From Apodospora peruviana (taxonomy: Eukaryota; Ascomycota; Sordariomycetes; Sordariales; Lasiosphaeriaceae), in assembly GCA_033439685.1 (NCBI GenBank), contig JAUEDM010000001.1, forward strand, positions 6,262,001 to 6,326,000: DNA of 64,000 nucleotides, in the 5' to 3' direction. The position numbers were made by a program, and so were the translations under genes. The notes beneath the pieces are model-generated. The model saw only the letters and a program-made list of their open reading frames with translations. It did no database searches and was not told the origin of the DNA. Below are positions 23,828-34,991 of the stretch, piece after piece; position 1 is the stretch's first letter; every line of letters starts with the position of its first letter.

Positions 23828-24568
23828 TCAGCTCCTCTTGGCCCGTCTCCTCCTGTCCCATTCCGCCCTCTCCTCCTCATCACTCCCGCTAAACTCGGCA
23901 TCATCATCCTCCTCCTCCTCCTCCTCTACCACATGTTGCTGCTGCTGTTGATATTTATGACCGCCCTTGGGTATCGAGACATCGTCCGCACTAACAAAAT
24001 CTCCCGCATTCAAACTAGCATACTCGTGCTTCTGGATCAGCTCTTTGAGCGCCACATTCCGCGGATCGATGAGCTGGACGGGCGTCAGACCGCCCTTATT
24101 CTTGATACGCGGGCTCGACCCGGCTTCGAGCATCATCTCCACGAGCGCGGCGCCGAACTCGCGCTGCGCCGGCGGTTCCGAGTTGATCCATCTGATTGCC
24201 GAGTGCAGAGGCGTGTCGCCCTCGAGCCGGTTGATGGGGTCGCACTCGAAGCCCGGCTGGTCGAGGAGCATGTCGATTATGTCGTAGTTGCCGTGGGATG
24301 CGGCCTCGTGGTAGAGGTGGTTGCCCATGACTGTCGTGGTGGAGTTTAGGAGGTCGGCGATCTCATCTTCTGACTTGTTCAGGGAGGAGATGATTTCGGT
24401 GAGGAGGTCGGTGTTGTCGCGGCGGCAGGCTTCGATGAGCTGTTCTTGCACTGAGGCGCCCTTTTCGTTTTGGTCGATTCCATGTTAGTAGTTGGGATAG
24501 ATAGGGTGGTTAGAGGATGTAAGGTGGAACGTTCGTACCTCGTGTTCCTCTGCTGCTTGACCGGCCAT
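23828..24568 (-). CDS. Small ankyrin-repeat protein with acidic C-terminus
   Basis: A 30-nt first exon (24539-24568, MAGQAAEEHE) joins across an intron (24461-24538) to 23828-24460, giving about 220 residues. The N-terminal half has ankyrin-type helices (HLYHEAASHGNYDIIDMLLDQ, GDTPLHSAIRW, GGLTPVQLIDP), about three repeats. The C-terminus has a Gln run followed by a long Glu/Asp tract and a basic tail. Size and build recall yeast Yar1, a chaperone of ribosomal protein Rps3, but identity is too weak to name it. Without the first exon the frame has no ATG (it would begin at a GTG), which supports the splice. Confidence 0.82.
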
Positions 24569-25384
24569 TGATAGCAGATTTATCTAGATACCAGATAGGT
24601 AGGACGCGCCTGTGTATCCGTATTCCTAAAGCTGATCGGTATTGCCGCTTCAAGGTCTTCCGGATTGCACAGAGCGGGCCTTATCGTGTCTGATAGCTAC
24701 GAGAAATCTCCAATACACACGTAATGCCGGAAAGGACAAAAAGGAAGAAGGGAGGCTGTTGATGTAGCGAGCCGCGCAAGATACCCTGTGCAGTTTTATT
24801 ACGTTTCTGCTTGGTAGTAGATGGGTTGTCGGTAACCCCCTTTCCAGGAGGTGGCAGTGTGCTGTAGCCGTGCCTGGGCGGCTACGTCGGTGCTTCATGG
24901 CGGGGTAGCTGGGTACAAGGTACAATGGTACATCTTCTGCTGATGACGAGGATTTCGGAGGAGGGGTTTCAGCGCCTTCCGGCGGGGCTCTCCCTGTCAT
25001 CATCTTAGCGCGTTAGGCCTTGCCGCAAGGGTTCTCAGCAGCCAGCTCCACTTCTGTTAAACTTATCGATATGGATCGGTGGGGGTTCGTCCCCGACCAA
25101 AGTGTCTTTAAAGTGAATTAAGCTTCATTGTTATCCATATTGGCGGAACGAGAGATCTTAAACCGTAAACTCTAGCAAAGCGCACTTTGTAACTCGCTTC
25201 ACATAAAAACTGCTTACTGCATCCGAAATTAGCTCACCGTGTAGACGTTTACAAGCCAGCTCATGGCGTCGCGGTGGTCATTCTCACATTCTCTGTTTTG
25301 TTAGACGACTCAAAAAATTTCTGTCTCAATCAACAACACGCACCAAAACATATTCATACCATATGCTCATATATAACATCAAAA
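24569..25384. other. Divergent promoter region, ankyrin gene / RPC11
   Basis: About 0.8 kb between two divergent genes; no coding sequence or RNA gene seen. Confidence 0.5.
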
Positions 25385-25840
25385 ATGGCGATTCTCTGTA
25401 AGACACACCTACCACTTTCTAGTCCATACTAATTGCCTAATTCTCATTATTAGTCTGCCCCTACTGCGCCAACCTCCTCATCATCTCCCGGATGGAGACG
25501 GGCGGCAACCGGCTCGAGTGCAGGACGTGCCCGTACCAGCACCCCATCACCGACCCGCTCTTCTCGCGCAAGACTTTTACGCACAAAGAAAAAGACGACG
25601 TGTTCGGCGGCCCCGGCGCCTGGGACAACGCGCAAAAGAGCAAGGTGCAGTGTCCGGCCTCCGTCTGCAGCGGACAGGAAGCCGCGTTCTTCCAGGTGCA
25701 GATTCGCAGCGCCGATGAGCCTATGACGACTTTCTACAAGGTAAGGTTACTTCTTCCTGTCTTGACAATCTTGGAGAGAACTGACAGAAGCCGAACTCGT
25801 TTAGTGTATGTCTTGCGGGAACCAATGGAGAGAGAACTAG
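25385..25840 (+). CDS. RNA polymerase III subunit C11 (Rpc11)
   Basis: Three exons (25385-25397, 25454-25740, 25805-25840) encode 111 residues, the standard length. The first exon is only 13 nt (MAIL plus one base). The N-terminal zinc ribbon has C6-x2-C9 and C27-x2-C30. The C-terminal TFIIS-like ribbon has CPASVC and CMSCGNQW, and the acidic hairpin RSADEPMT carries the Asp-Glu pair that promotes RNA cleavage. The last exon supplies the final cysteines and ends WREN. C11 gives RNA polymerase III its intrinsic 3' cleavage and supports termination and reinitiation at tRNA and 5S genes. All metal ligands are present. Confidence 0.95.
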
Positions 25841-26364
25841 TGGACGTAAAATTGGATGGGCGGGTTACGATTTTGTGGTGGCAATGGCTAGAGAGAGAAA
25901 AGTCACTCAGGTGTACGGTAGGCAGGCTTTGTCAATGATACCAAATCTCGGGAGAGGCATCAGGAGGCGTTATAGGGGCTTTGTGGTTTAGGTTAGGTTT
26001 TTGAATTATTTAAGCAGGATTATCTGCGATGGAGTCCTCTCACGCTTCTTCGACATGTTTCTCCGTTCCTGATATGTGTGATCAACATGTCTTCTTATAC
26101 ATGATCAGAACTTCTCAAGGGTTTTGATCTCGCTTGAGGCGCGCGGCGTGCTGTTACTAGGCCTAGAGGTCTCTGATCGAGACCCTCGCCTAGTCTAGAC
26201 CATGTTCAGATGTCCGATTTCATCGCGCATGTGACGATGCAACTTTGAGATATTCGGCACAGCACAGCTCGAGCCTCAAGCATATCATCTGCTTGGTGCA
26301 GAGCCCGCCCATGACTAGCTCATATTTCCTCTTATTTCTTTTTTTTTGAAAGACGGGGCTACCT
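25841..26364. other. Convergent intergenic region
   Basis: Shared 3' region of the Rpc11 and Med31 genes. It ends in an A/T run near 26335. No gene seen. Confidence 0.5.
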
Positions 26365-26820
26365 TCAGCCGTCCCGATGCCATTCAACCCCGGCGCGCAT
26401 CCCCTCCATGATCAGCGCCTGCACCAAATCCGGACTGATGATTTCCTGGCGGAACTTCTCCTGCTGGAGGAGCTCGAGGCTCTTCAAGGTCGGGCCCGGA
26501 TACGTGAGGTATTTGAGATAGGGCGGACGGCTCCAGTAGTGCAGGTAGTCGAGATACGCGATGAAGGCGGGATTCGTGAGCAGCTTCCGCGATGCGAGGT
26601 GGTTCAGGTACTGTGGGTTGGCGAGCGATTGGACAAACTGTTAACGCAGAAGAATTGTTAAGCAGGAGGTGCAAGAGTTGTGAGGTTGGGGGAAGGTACA
26701 GACCTCCAGTTCAATCTCAAAGCGCGTGAAGCCGCCATACTTGGGCTCGTCTGTCGCGTTGGTGGGGGGAGCAGGCGGCTCCATCGCTGAACTGTCGACC
26801 GACATTGGGTCGGTGGCCAT
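26365..26820 (-). CDS. Mediator complex subunit 31 (Soh1)
   Basis: Exons 26704-26820 and 26365-26637 (intron 26638-26703) encode 129 residues. The core motif runs across the junction: RFEIELE joins to FVQSLANPQYLNHLA, then FIAYLDYLHYWSRPPYLKYL and YPGPTLKSLELLQQEKFR, which are diagnostic for Med31. Med31 lies in the middle module of Mediator and bridges transcription factors to RNA polymerase II. The N-terminal 28 residues are an unstructured Pro-rich leader; the core is complete. Confidence 0.95.
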
Positions 26821-27470
26821 CTTGATTCGGACTGGAAGATCAGATCAACTTTGTTGATGCGAGATTAGGAAAGTTGCCCGTTTGTGCCAATATGCCTAGG
26901 GATATTTTGTGTGTTCGGGTAAGGCGTGGGCAAAGAGAAAGACACAAAGGCGCTCGATACGTTGTGGTCCTTGTGCAAAGGGTGTCGTTGGCGGGTTGAG
27001 TAGGTGGTCACGGAGAGGCTGGAATCCAGTCGATGCTCTGCAAACAGCCGCTGCGCTAAAATTCGGCCAGCACGTGGAGAGTGGCTTCTGTCGGTAAGGA
27101 CTGCTTGTAATCTCCGTACAGTGCGCAGTGTGAGCAGCAGTGTCCTCGTCTTGCACTCCGCAATGAACCTGAGGTACGGATGTACTCCGTACCTGAATTA
27201 TTGGGGACACGCAGCCAAACACCATTCACATGTCGATGAAGCTTGATATTGGTCAGAGAGGGCATTGACAGCAAAGCATTGTTGAATAACTAACTTAATT
27301 CACTTGTGCAAACACCACGCTACCAAACGGACGTCGAGTGTTGAAAACCAACAGGAAATGACCGGATCCGAGCATTCTGACATATAAACCCCATCAAAGT
27401 CCCAGCACTTCGCCTTCCCTGGGCTCCGTTATCTTCACCATCTTCCCAAACAAATTTCCTTGTTTTCGCC
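26821..27470. other. Divergent promoter region, Med31 / signal peptide peptidase
   Basis: 650 bp between two divergent genes. It holds an inverted repeat at 27173-27193 that forms a CGG-N7-CCG pair (separate entry). No coding sequence seen. Confidence 0.5.
27173..27193. promoter_or_regulatory. Inverted repeat with CGG-N7-CCG spacing
   Basis: GGTACGGA (27173-27180) and TCCGTACC (27186-27193) flank TGTAC. The two CGG half-sites at 27177 and 27187 are separated by seven bases, as in sites for Zn2Cys6 dimers. It lies in the shared Med31/SPP promoter. Binding is inferred. Confidence 0.45.
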
Positions 27471-29234
27471 ATGTCTTCAGAGAACATAACCGCCAACGCG
27501 ACGGACGGGTCGTCCAACTCAACCGGCACCCTGCCACACATATTTTCTTTCCCCATGCTTCTCAAGCCCGACTTCCTTCTTATCGAAGCTCAGGTCATTC
27601 TCAGTGCCTTGTCCATCATCTGGCTTGGGGCTCATGCCTCACTCCGCCGACCGCCATCTGCCGCGCCGGCAAAGCTGAAGAAGGGCAAGAAGAAGCCCAA
27701 GGACGACCAGTTCACCGAGGGCTTCACGGCATCAGACGCCATCATGCTTCCCATCATGGCGGGCGCTGTCCTGATGGGCCTGTACTATCTGATCAAGTGG
27801 CTACAGAATCCTGCACTCCTGAACAAGATCCTCCGAGTTTACCTGTCAGTTGCCTCTGTCGCCAGCCTCGGTCGACTGGCCGCGGATGCTCTGGAATTTC
27901 TCACGAGCCTGATCTTCCCGAGCGTGTGGGCGGATCGCAGCGGTAGAATCTACCACATTGATTCGGTAACCTGCCGTCAGTATCTCGTTCTAGATGGCCA
28001 AGACACAGGAACGGAGACGCCTGTACCCGCGAAGAAGACGCCGTTCGCTGGCCCTTTGTCCGAAGCAAAGCTCTCCAAGAAGTTCAACCGGGTCCTATGG
28101 GGCATCCGACATCTGCTCAAGGAAGAATGGAAAGCCCGGTTTGTTATTCATGGTCTTGTCAAGACGAGTTTTGATCTCAAACTCAATACAATTCTCGGCC
28201 TTTATATCTCTGTCTTCGTCACTATCGTCTACTACCTCACCAGCTGGCATGTTGCATCCAATCTTCTCGGGGCCGCTTTCAGCTATGCTGCTTTTACCCT
28301 GATGTCTCCCACTTCGTTTGGGATTGGCACAGCAGTTCTTGCTGGCCTCTTCATCTACGATATCGTCATGGTTTTCTACACGTATGTTTCTGTGGATCTC
28401 TTCAGGGATGTCCTGCTATGAGTGTTTTTATAACTAATGCGATCCCATAGTCCTTTCATGATCACCGTTGCCAAGACGGTTGACGCTCCCATCAAGCTCG
28501 TGTTCCAGGGTTCCTCGGGAGTCAGCATGCTCGGCCTTGGCGACATTGTTGTCCCGGGCCTGCTCATGGGCCTGGCGCTTCGATTTGACCTTCACCAGCA
28601 CTACCAGAAGAAAATCAAGCACGAGCCGGTCCAGCTTACATCGGAGTCGGCAGACGGCCTATCGGGGACAACAGTCACAACTACAGAAACTCAATATCGA
28701 CAGGTCAAGGCGCCTTACGTCGACCCCCAGGGCCAATGGGGCACCCGATTCTGGACGACCAGTTTCCGGGGTATTGTGCCCTTTTTAGCAGCCGGTTCGG
28801 TCAAAGTGGCGAGCTCTTTCCCAAAGCCTTACTTTTATGCGTCTGTAGCTGGCTACGCGCTGGGCATGATATTGACGCTGACGATGCTACTGGTTTTTAA
28901 CCACGGCCAGCCGGCGCTGCTGTATCTGGTCCCCGGTGTGACCGGGTCTGTCTGGCTCACTGGACTCTTTCGGGGAGAGTTGAAGGATATGTGGGCGTAC
29001 ACCGAAGATGGGAGCCTGGATACGGAAGACGTGGTAGTGGAGCTGGATGCTAATGGCGCTGTGGTCAAGGAAGTCTCGAAGAAGACAAAATCACAGGAGG
29101 ATAGCAAACCTCCCAGACAGGATGCTGCCGCGGACTCAAAGCCGGCTGCCGCAAGAAGTGACGAGGGGTACGATGGCCACGACGTCTTTTTGTTTTCTAT
29201 CACAGCGCCGCGGGACACCGTGAAGCGGGATTAA
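27471..29234 (+). CDS. Signal peptide peptidase (intramembrane aspartyl protease)
   Basis: Two exons (27471-28381, 28451-29234) encode about 564 residues. It is a multi-pass protein with the three SPP/presenilin landmarks: YD (FIYDIVMVF, Asp about 297), GLGD (about 332-335) and QPAL (457-460). The intron falls just after the first catalytic motif and the join restores FYTPFMITVAKTVD. SPP clears leftover signal peptides from the ER membrane and takes part in ER-associated degradation. The N-terminus carries several N-x-S/T sites before the first membrane helix. A Lys-rich loop lies near residues 65-80, and a charged loop of about 40 residues separates GLGD from the last helices. The C-terminal tail is cytosolic and acidic/basic mixed. 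Confidence 0.93.
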
Positions 29235-29410
29235 GAGCCTTTTGGTCCGGGGGTGGTGTCTTCCGGCTGCGTCCAGATCAATTACGGCGACGCTCTTCAT
29301 TTTCTCGAGTTACGCACAAGGTATTTTAGAGGGTAGATACTTGCAGAAGCGATACGTGTGTATGCATGTATATAAGCGATATTTAATGCTGCATTTGGAA
29401 ACGTTAAGCG

Positions 29411-29436
29411 CTCTCTCTCTCTCTCTCTCTCTCTCT
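29411..29436. repeat. (CT)13 microsatellite
   Basis: Uninterrupted CT dinucleotides, 26 bases, about 180 bases past the signal peptide peptidase stop. Confidence 0.95.
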
Positions 29437-30724
29437 GTTGGGTAGGTAGCTAATTCATACCTCCACCTCTCTCTTCTCGATCAAGTTTGCAATTACATGA
29501 GCTTAGGGTAACCATCACATCCCCTCCGTTCGAAGAAGGGCAAGTCTCGACGAAGAGGGTGCTTGTTTTCACGTACCTTGTCGAAGCAGGCGTTTTCATT
29601 ATCGGCGTGAGACACCCGATTCTGAAGCGCGTTGTAAACCGCTGATACCTTGGGTCAGGCCTATATAGAATTTCAAGTCCAGTTATATCAGATAAGTGCG
29701 GAGTAAACAGTGTGAATAGGGGTGGGGGCAACGTGTGTTGTTGCTATGCAGCTCCTACCCCTAGGCGATAAGTGTCCGTAGATTATATGTTGCAAACATC
29801 AACGAGTGTTTGATCCCGATTAATACAAGCTATCACTGAGTTATTGGCAATGTTTAGGACTTTGCTCTGGGTCTTGAGTGAGGGGAATAGCATTAGTTGC
29901 GCTCCACGTACCTGTTGCAGCTTTGCAGTGACAGTTGTTTCGTGACCAGTTTTACTTGAATACCGTCCAGTTTAGTAGATATTCCCTTGTGGATGAGGCG
30001 AATGTGGCAGGATCTACTTACTAGTCTAGTGGCGTCGAGTTGTCGTTCTTAATCGGGCGAGTATTCCAGGACGATGACAGCTCTCTTTCTTTGTCTTTGG
30101 TCTTGACTGTTTTCCGACTGGAGTTCACAACAATGGAATTGTTCTCTCCAAACGATGTGTGTAACCGTATGTACCCCACGTGATTGCGCGCAAACAACGT
30201 GTGTGAACCACGGTGCGTCAGAACAGCGATCCTGGACTGGCCTTATAAGATCTCCTCTTCCACCTGCTTTCGACGTCCGTCTGCTCGTTCTCAGTACAAC
30301 AGGATATCGAATAAACTCTCTCTCTTTGATGAAAATTTGTATAATCCCGGTACAGAGGGTCTGTTTATATAAAGTCGAATCAAATAGGCCAAAATGTTCC
30401 GCAACACTCCACTTAAACACGAACGCGTCTTCAGAATGGACGCGTCCCGGTCTACCCCGGTCTACCGTACGGTCTTCATCCCAACTTCCCTTTGAACAAA
30501 GCACGGTGAACTCACATATGATATCCGGGGAGATGGCTTGGTGGGGCCGCCTCCAGGCCGGCGACCTACTGTTTTTAAACAACGCTGCCATCCATCCAGT
30601 GTCGATGAGGGGAGAGCTCGGGACAATTTACTTGTTCTCTTTTCGGCGGACAACCCAGCGACGCTGTTCATTCACCTTGGATTATCCGAGAAGGTGCACT
30701 GATCTTCGCCCGTCCAACCTCGAG

Positions 30725-30732
30725 TATATAAA
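30725..30732 (+). promoter_or_regulatory. TATA box candidate
   Basis: TATATAAA about 310 bases upstream of the orphan-frame ATG at 31042, followed by a C/T-rich stretch suited to a transcription start. It suggests the orphan locus has its own promoter. Confidence 0.45.
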
Positions 30733-31041
30733 ACAACCTCGTCCGCTCCTGCACCCTCATCTGTTGTTGCACTCTAATCCTCACCACTACAATAACCAAG
30801 ACGGCAACACCCAGTACACGGTAACCACGATAACAGTCTTAGCTAGTAACCAGAGCCATTTTCTTCGTTATCGTTGTCACCATCTATTTTGTCTCAACGA
30901 TATATTCCAACCGCTGCACCATCTTTCATCGCTCACGATCATCGCACATCTTTAGTCGATATCCGCTTGACAGCTTCACATTACCGCCTCTATCGGTCCA
31001 GCGGAATCGCCATCCACAGTCTCTGGAAACAGTCCATCATC

Positions 31042-32260
31042 ATGTCTTTCGTACCGGATCTCGGCCCCTTGACGCCGCTGCAGTACGACACATACCTGCA
31101 TAACATGGATAGAGCTGGGAGATTTCACACAATAGTGCGGTACATACCCTACTGGGACTATATTTACTTACCTCCCGCTCCCAGTAGCTCCGACTCCGGC
31201 TCGGCCTCCACCCAATGGAGTCGCGGAGGCCACGACAGTGGTAATGAAGCAGACCACGAGGGTGCAACTCAGAAAGCTCCTGATAGCCGCGGTTCCGTTT
31301 ACAGCTCCGGCTCCAGAAAACGGAGTCGCGAGGAAGACGATGATAACAGCAACGGCGAGGATGGCTCTTCCCATTCTTCGAAACGGAGCAGGTTGTCTAC
31401 CAGTTCACCTGAGCCCGAAACTCCTCAGGCCTACGAGTTTGTCCAAAACGACAGCGATGGGTCGGAGAGCACTTCTTCGGACAGGTCCTGGTGAAATCAC
31501 AGACGAATGGGCCTGAAAAGGGACAAAATGTCGTCGGGGGACTTGAAGAGTGTCAAGTCAATCGGGGGGGAAGAGCGAGGGCGTCGCGATCTGTTCAACC
31601 CTGAAGAATGCGATTGGGACGATGAATCTTACATTTCGGAGGACTCATACGCGGAGACAGTCATCGAAATTTCGGAAGAGGAAAGCGAAGAAGATTCTGA
31701 AGGGGAAACCCTTGAAGAAACCTTTGAAGAGCAATCCGATGAGCAATTCGAAGAAGGGGAAGGCCAGACGGAGGAAGTCCAGGAGGACAATGAATCTGAG
31801 TGGGAGAGCGAGGAAGACTTCGAGAAGGAAGATCTCACTGCCACCAAGCTTGCCGACAGCACGTTCGCTCGGATGTCATCGGACGAGATGGACGAGAGGG
31901 TTGACAACTGGGCAGGCGAACAGCTATCACGCGGACTGTATCCCAACCTGACCTATGCTCCATTCTCCAAGGAAGACTAGGAGCTTGATCCAAAGATCGT
32001 TGGGACTGTCCTCCGCACGACGAAGAAGTTACGCGAGCGGAACCAGCGGGATCAAAACCAACGCTGTCCCCGGCGCTGCACGATCCATCCCAGCATCCGG
32101 TTGTGGAACGACGTCAATGACACAACATGGGAGTTTTCGGATGATGAGACTCTAAGTTGGTGATCCTGCCGATGTCGACAACCGGCTCCCTGGGCAGTTG
32201 GAGGAGGAGGAGGAGGAGATTCCCGAAGAGGAACCCGGGCAGGATCTTCTTAACGGCTAG
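31042..32260 (+). pseudogene. Orphan acidic/serine-rich gene broken by stops (or run of small ORFs)
   Basis: From an ATG at 31042, one frame runs to 32163 with in-frame stops only at 31492-31494 (TGA), 31978-31980 (TAG) and 32161-32163 (TGA). It then continues after a one-base shift from 32162 to a stop at 32258-32260. The segments are 150 codons (Ser/Asp-rich with an SRKRSREEDDD stretch), then 161 codons holding a long Glu/Asp/Ser tract, then 60 codons (KKLRERNQRDQNQR and two nearby cysteines), then 32 codons ending in a Glu run. Charge bias stays the same across the stops, which is what a recently broken gene would give. Alternatives are two separate small genes (31042-31494 and 31507-31980) or introns that skip the stops. 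I recognise no family. Confidence 0.45.
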
Positions 32261-34991
32261 ATCCATACACGGATACCCCACGCTGGGACGGGTAGGACGA
32301 TTCCATATTCTAGAGACACTCGACAAGAAGCCGGCATGGTCTTTGACTTACTGGACTTCTGTCTCGACCTCCATATCGGACTCGAAATCGCTGCTGTCTC
32401 TGGCGTCTCCATCCTTCCAGTCAATCTCTTTTCCTCCTCAATTGAGCGCGGAGTTCCAAAAGGCAACATCCTCGGAGTGTTCAAAACTACCCACAGCCAC
32501 AAGCCAATTCCAGCGGCCGTCCGCAAGTCTTTCCTGGTGTACCCGACATGGGCGGAATCGTGATGGATCAGTGATGGAGTACTATGTCTGGAAGCAATAA
32601 CCTGACTGATATTGGATGTGCATGGTGTTTCTGGATTAGTCTTTATGGGGTGTACAGGTCATGGATGGATTGAGGGATCGTGGTTTCTATTTTCTCTTAT
32701 GCTATTTTCAACTATCTCTAGCAAGCAGGGTGTTATTTAAGAGGCACTATGGTCAAGTTTGTTTTCATTTGGGCGAACATATTATACCCAGGCTTCTCTT
32801 ACTTATTCCTTTCACAGCGAGGTGTTATGGATTAAGATTTTGGGGACCCAATCGTTGATTACATTAGGACTATATCCAGGAGTGAGCTGTGTATCTATCT
32901 TTGCCAAATGATGTCATGGTTCTTGTCCTCACTGACAATGGCTTTTAATAATGATACTTTATATTCGTAGCACGTACATACATATGGACATGGCGTGGTA
33001 AGGTGTTATTGACACGCTTTAAATATGATACTTCCCTAGAATTGAACGTCGTTTTTTTCACAATTACATCCTGGTTTGACGATGCTGTGTTTATGTCACC
33101 CCCAGGATATGTGTCGTTAATGCATTTTAAACAGTGCAAGACAATTAGCTTGAAACTGGTGATGGCCTTCTGCCAATGCTGTAGTCCAGCAGACAGCACG
33201 TAAAGGAACTTAAAGAATGAAGCATCCGTATAAACCTTCTAATCGATGAATAACAAAAGTACTATTCTATCGTTCTGTTCTATCTACATACAAACACTTC
33301 CAGTGTATATACCCCAGAGAGCGAAAAGGGGAAAGAACCCTAACCCTTTAACAGATTTCAGGGGTCAGGGGTAAAGTGACCACAAAGCGCGGACAGCTAT
33401 CTGTCTTTTCCCTTCCCGCCTTACAAAATGCCCGGCTTCGTCGGGGATTCTTGGCCTCCCAAAAATCTGGAAATGTTCTGGTTTGCCCCACTCTCGGCGT
33501 TATGAGGGGCTGATATGGTGGTGTCTCGAATCCTTCCTCTTCTCGATCTCATATCTCGCCTCTCTCTCTGGTTCCCGCACACATAAATGTGCTCTGCCGC
33601 TGGTATAAGCGGACTATCGGCGCCTAAGACTCTCATCTCACGCGAATGGGGAGAGAGAATGCTAATTCCGGGGGATCGTCGACGCTTCTCCAGGCGGCTT
33701 GCCGCTTCGTGTGTTGGTAATAGGGAGGGAATATTGCTGATGGTGCGACCCTTCAACAAGGGAAGACAGATGCCGAAGGAGAATGGTCGTGGGAAGGCAA
33801 AAGAGATCTCATAAGGATGAGACAGAAACACACTTTGATTCCTCCCACGCAGGACAACGTAGACTCAACCGCCTCCAGACCGAACTATTGCTCAAGGCCT
33901 TCTGGCAGGAGTCTTAGCGTTGCTTTCTCCGCGGCAGGGGGCAGGTTTCTCTAGTTGTTCACTCAACGCAAAACGTTTTTGTTTCCTCCAAGGAAGCGGT
34001 GTCGACATCTCCAAAGTCTCAACGACTGCAACGGTTATTGTAAACCGAAATCGAAATATTTGATTGAGGAACAACACACTTGCTTCCCTATTTTGCGGAG
34101 CGAAGCGATACGGCACTCGACGCTATCGGCGCTGCAGAATTCTCTTGCTTGTCGATCGGCGACTGACAGCGACAAGAGAACGAGGCCGTAAAAGCGGAAC
34201 GCCGATGTTTCAAGGCGGCTCGACGTTGTAGGTAAGGGACCCCTTCCCCTTTTGTTGTTGGCAGTTGGCTAGGTGATTTTAAGCTTGATCGGGCCGAGCC
34301 GCGTGGTTCAAGAAGTCCAGGGTCTGGACTTCGGACCCTGGAAGAGGACAGAGTCGAGTCGGGGGTTTATCAGAACAATAACCCTAACCCTCAGACGGAG
34401 GCGCTGGCGGAAAGCTTGAACCTCCAAGTTCAATTGTTAAGGGCTCCTTGCTACCAGGTATCCAATATTTTCCCCTTTTGGCAGTAGCTGCAGGTCGCTG
34501 GCCTTGAGATGCTGTTTGGCCCAAGGTCCTCACGGCTTTGTTTGCGAGTGGGACGAAGCCTGGGTGAGGAAAGGATTGGATTGACAACTGATGTGCAAAG
34601 TTCCCGGTGACCCCCAGAGCGAAAAGAAAAGGGGGCCACGAGGGGAAAGAGGGGAGAAAAGATTTGATGTTGGGAGCTGGATCGCGGTTTATGTAGCCGA
34701 TCAACGATTGCTCGGTTTAGGAAACGGCCGGATGCTGCAACGTCGCGTATGGCCGCCGCCGTGCCGCGTGCGGCTCAAGTCGGCGAACGGACTGGCGAGT
34801 CAACTTATCGGCCCATTTTCTCAGGTCTGACAGGACCAACTGTTCCAGCTGTTCCAATATGACTGACCTGCACGAAAAACGTGAAACGCAACCTTTCCAT
34901 TTCTTCCCCAAAATCGGACCATTCTCCTTCTCCCCGACGACGATAGTCTAACAAAAAAACAATCAAGTTATTAGACTTCTCAAAAAGCAAC
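32261..34991. other. Gene-poor region with telomere-like motifs
   Basis: No gene supported. Two short telomere-type runs are present, AACCCTAACCCT at 33336-33347 and TAACCCTAACCCT at 34379-34391. Frames on both strands are short and motif-free. The last part is the promoter of the phosphopantetheinyl transferase gene. Confidence 0.5.

Larger units (their letters stand above)
29235..31041. other. Gene-poor region upstream of the orphan frames
   Basis: A (CT)13 microsatellite lies at 29411-29436. A 266-codon plus-strand frame at 30155-30955 has no family motif and overlaps the likely promoter and leader of the next gene, so it is not called. A TATA element is at 30725-30732. Confidence 0.5.

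Noticed and set aside
30155..30955. 266-codon plus-strand frame
   Set aside because: Composition is like non-coding DNA, no motif is seen, and it overlaps a TATA element and the leader of the next locus.
31629..31946. 105-codon minus-strand Ser-rich frame
   Set aside because: It is the complement of the Glu-rich tract of the orphan locus; Ser richness follows from the codon shadow.
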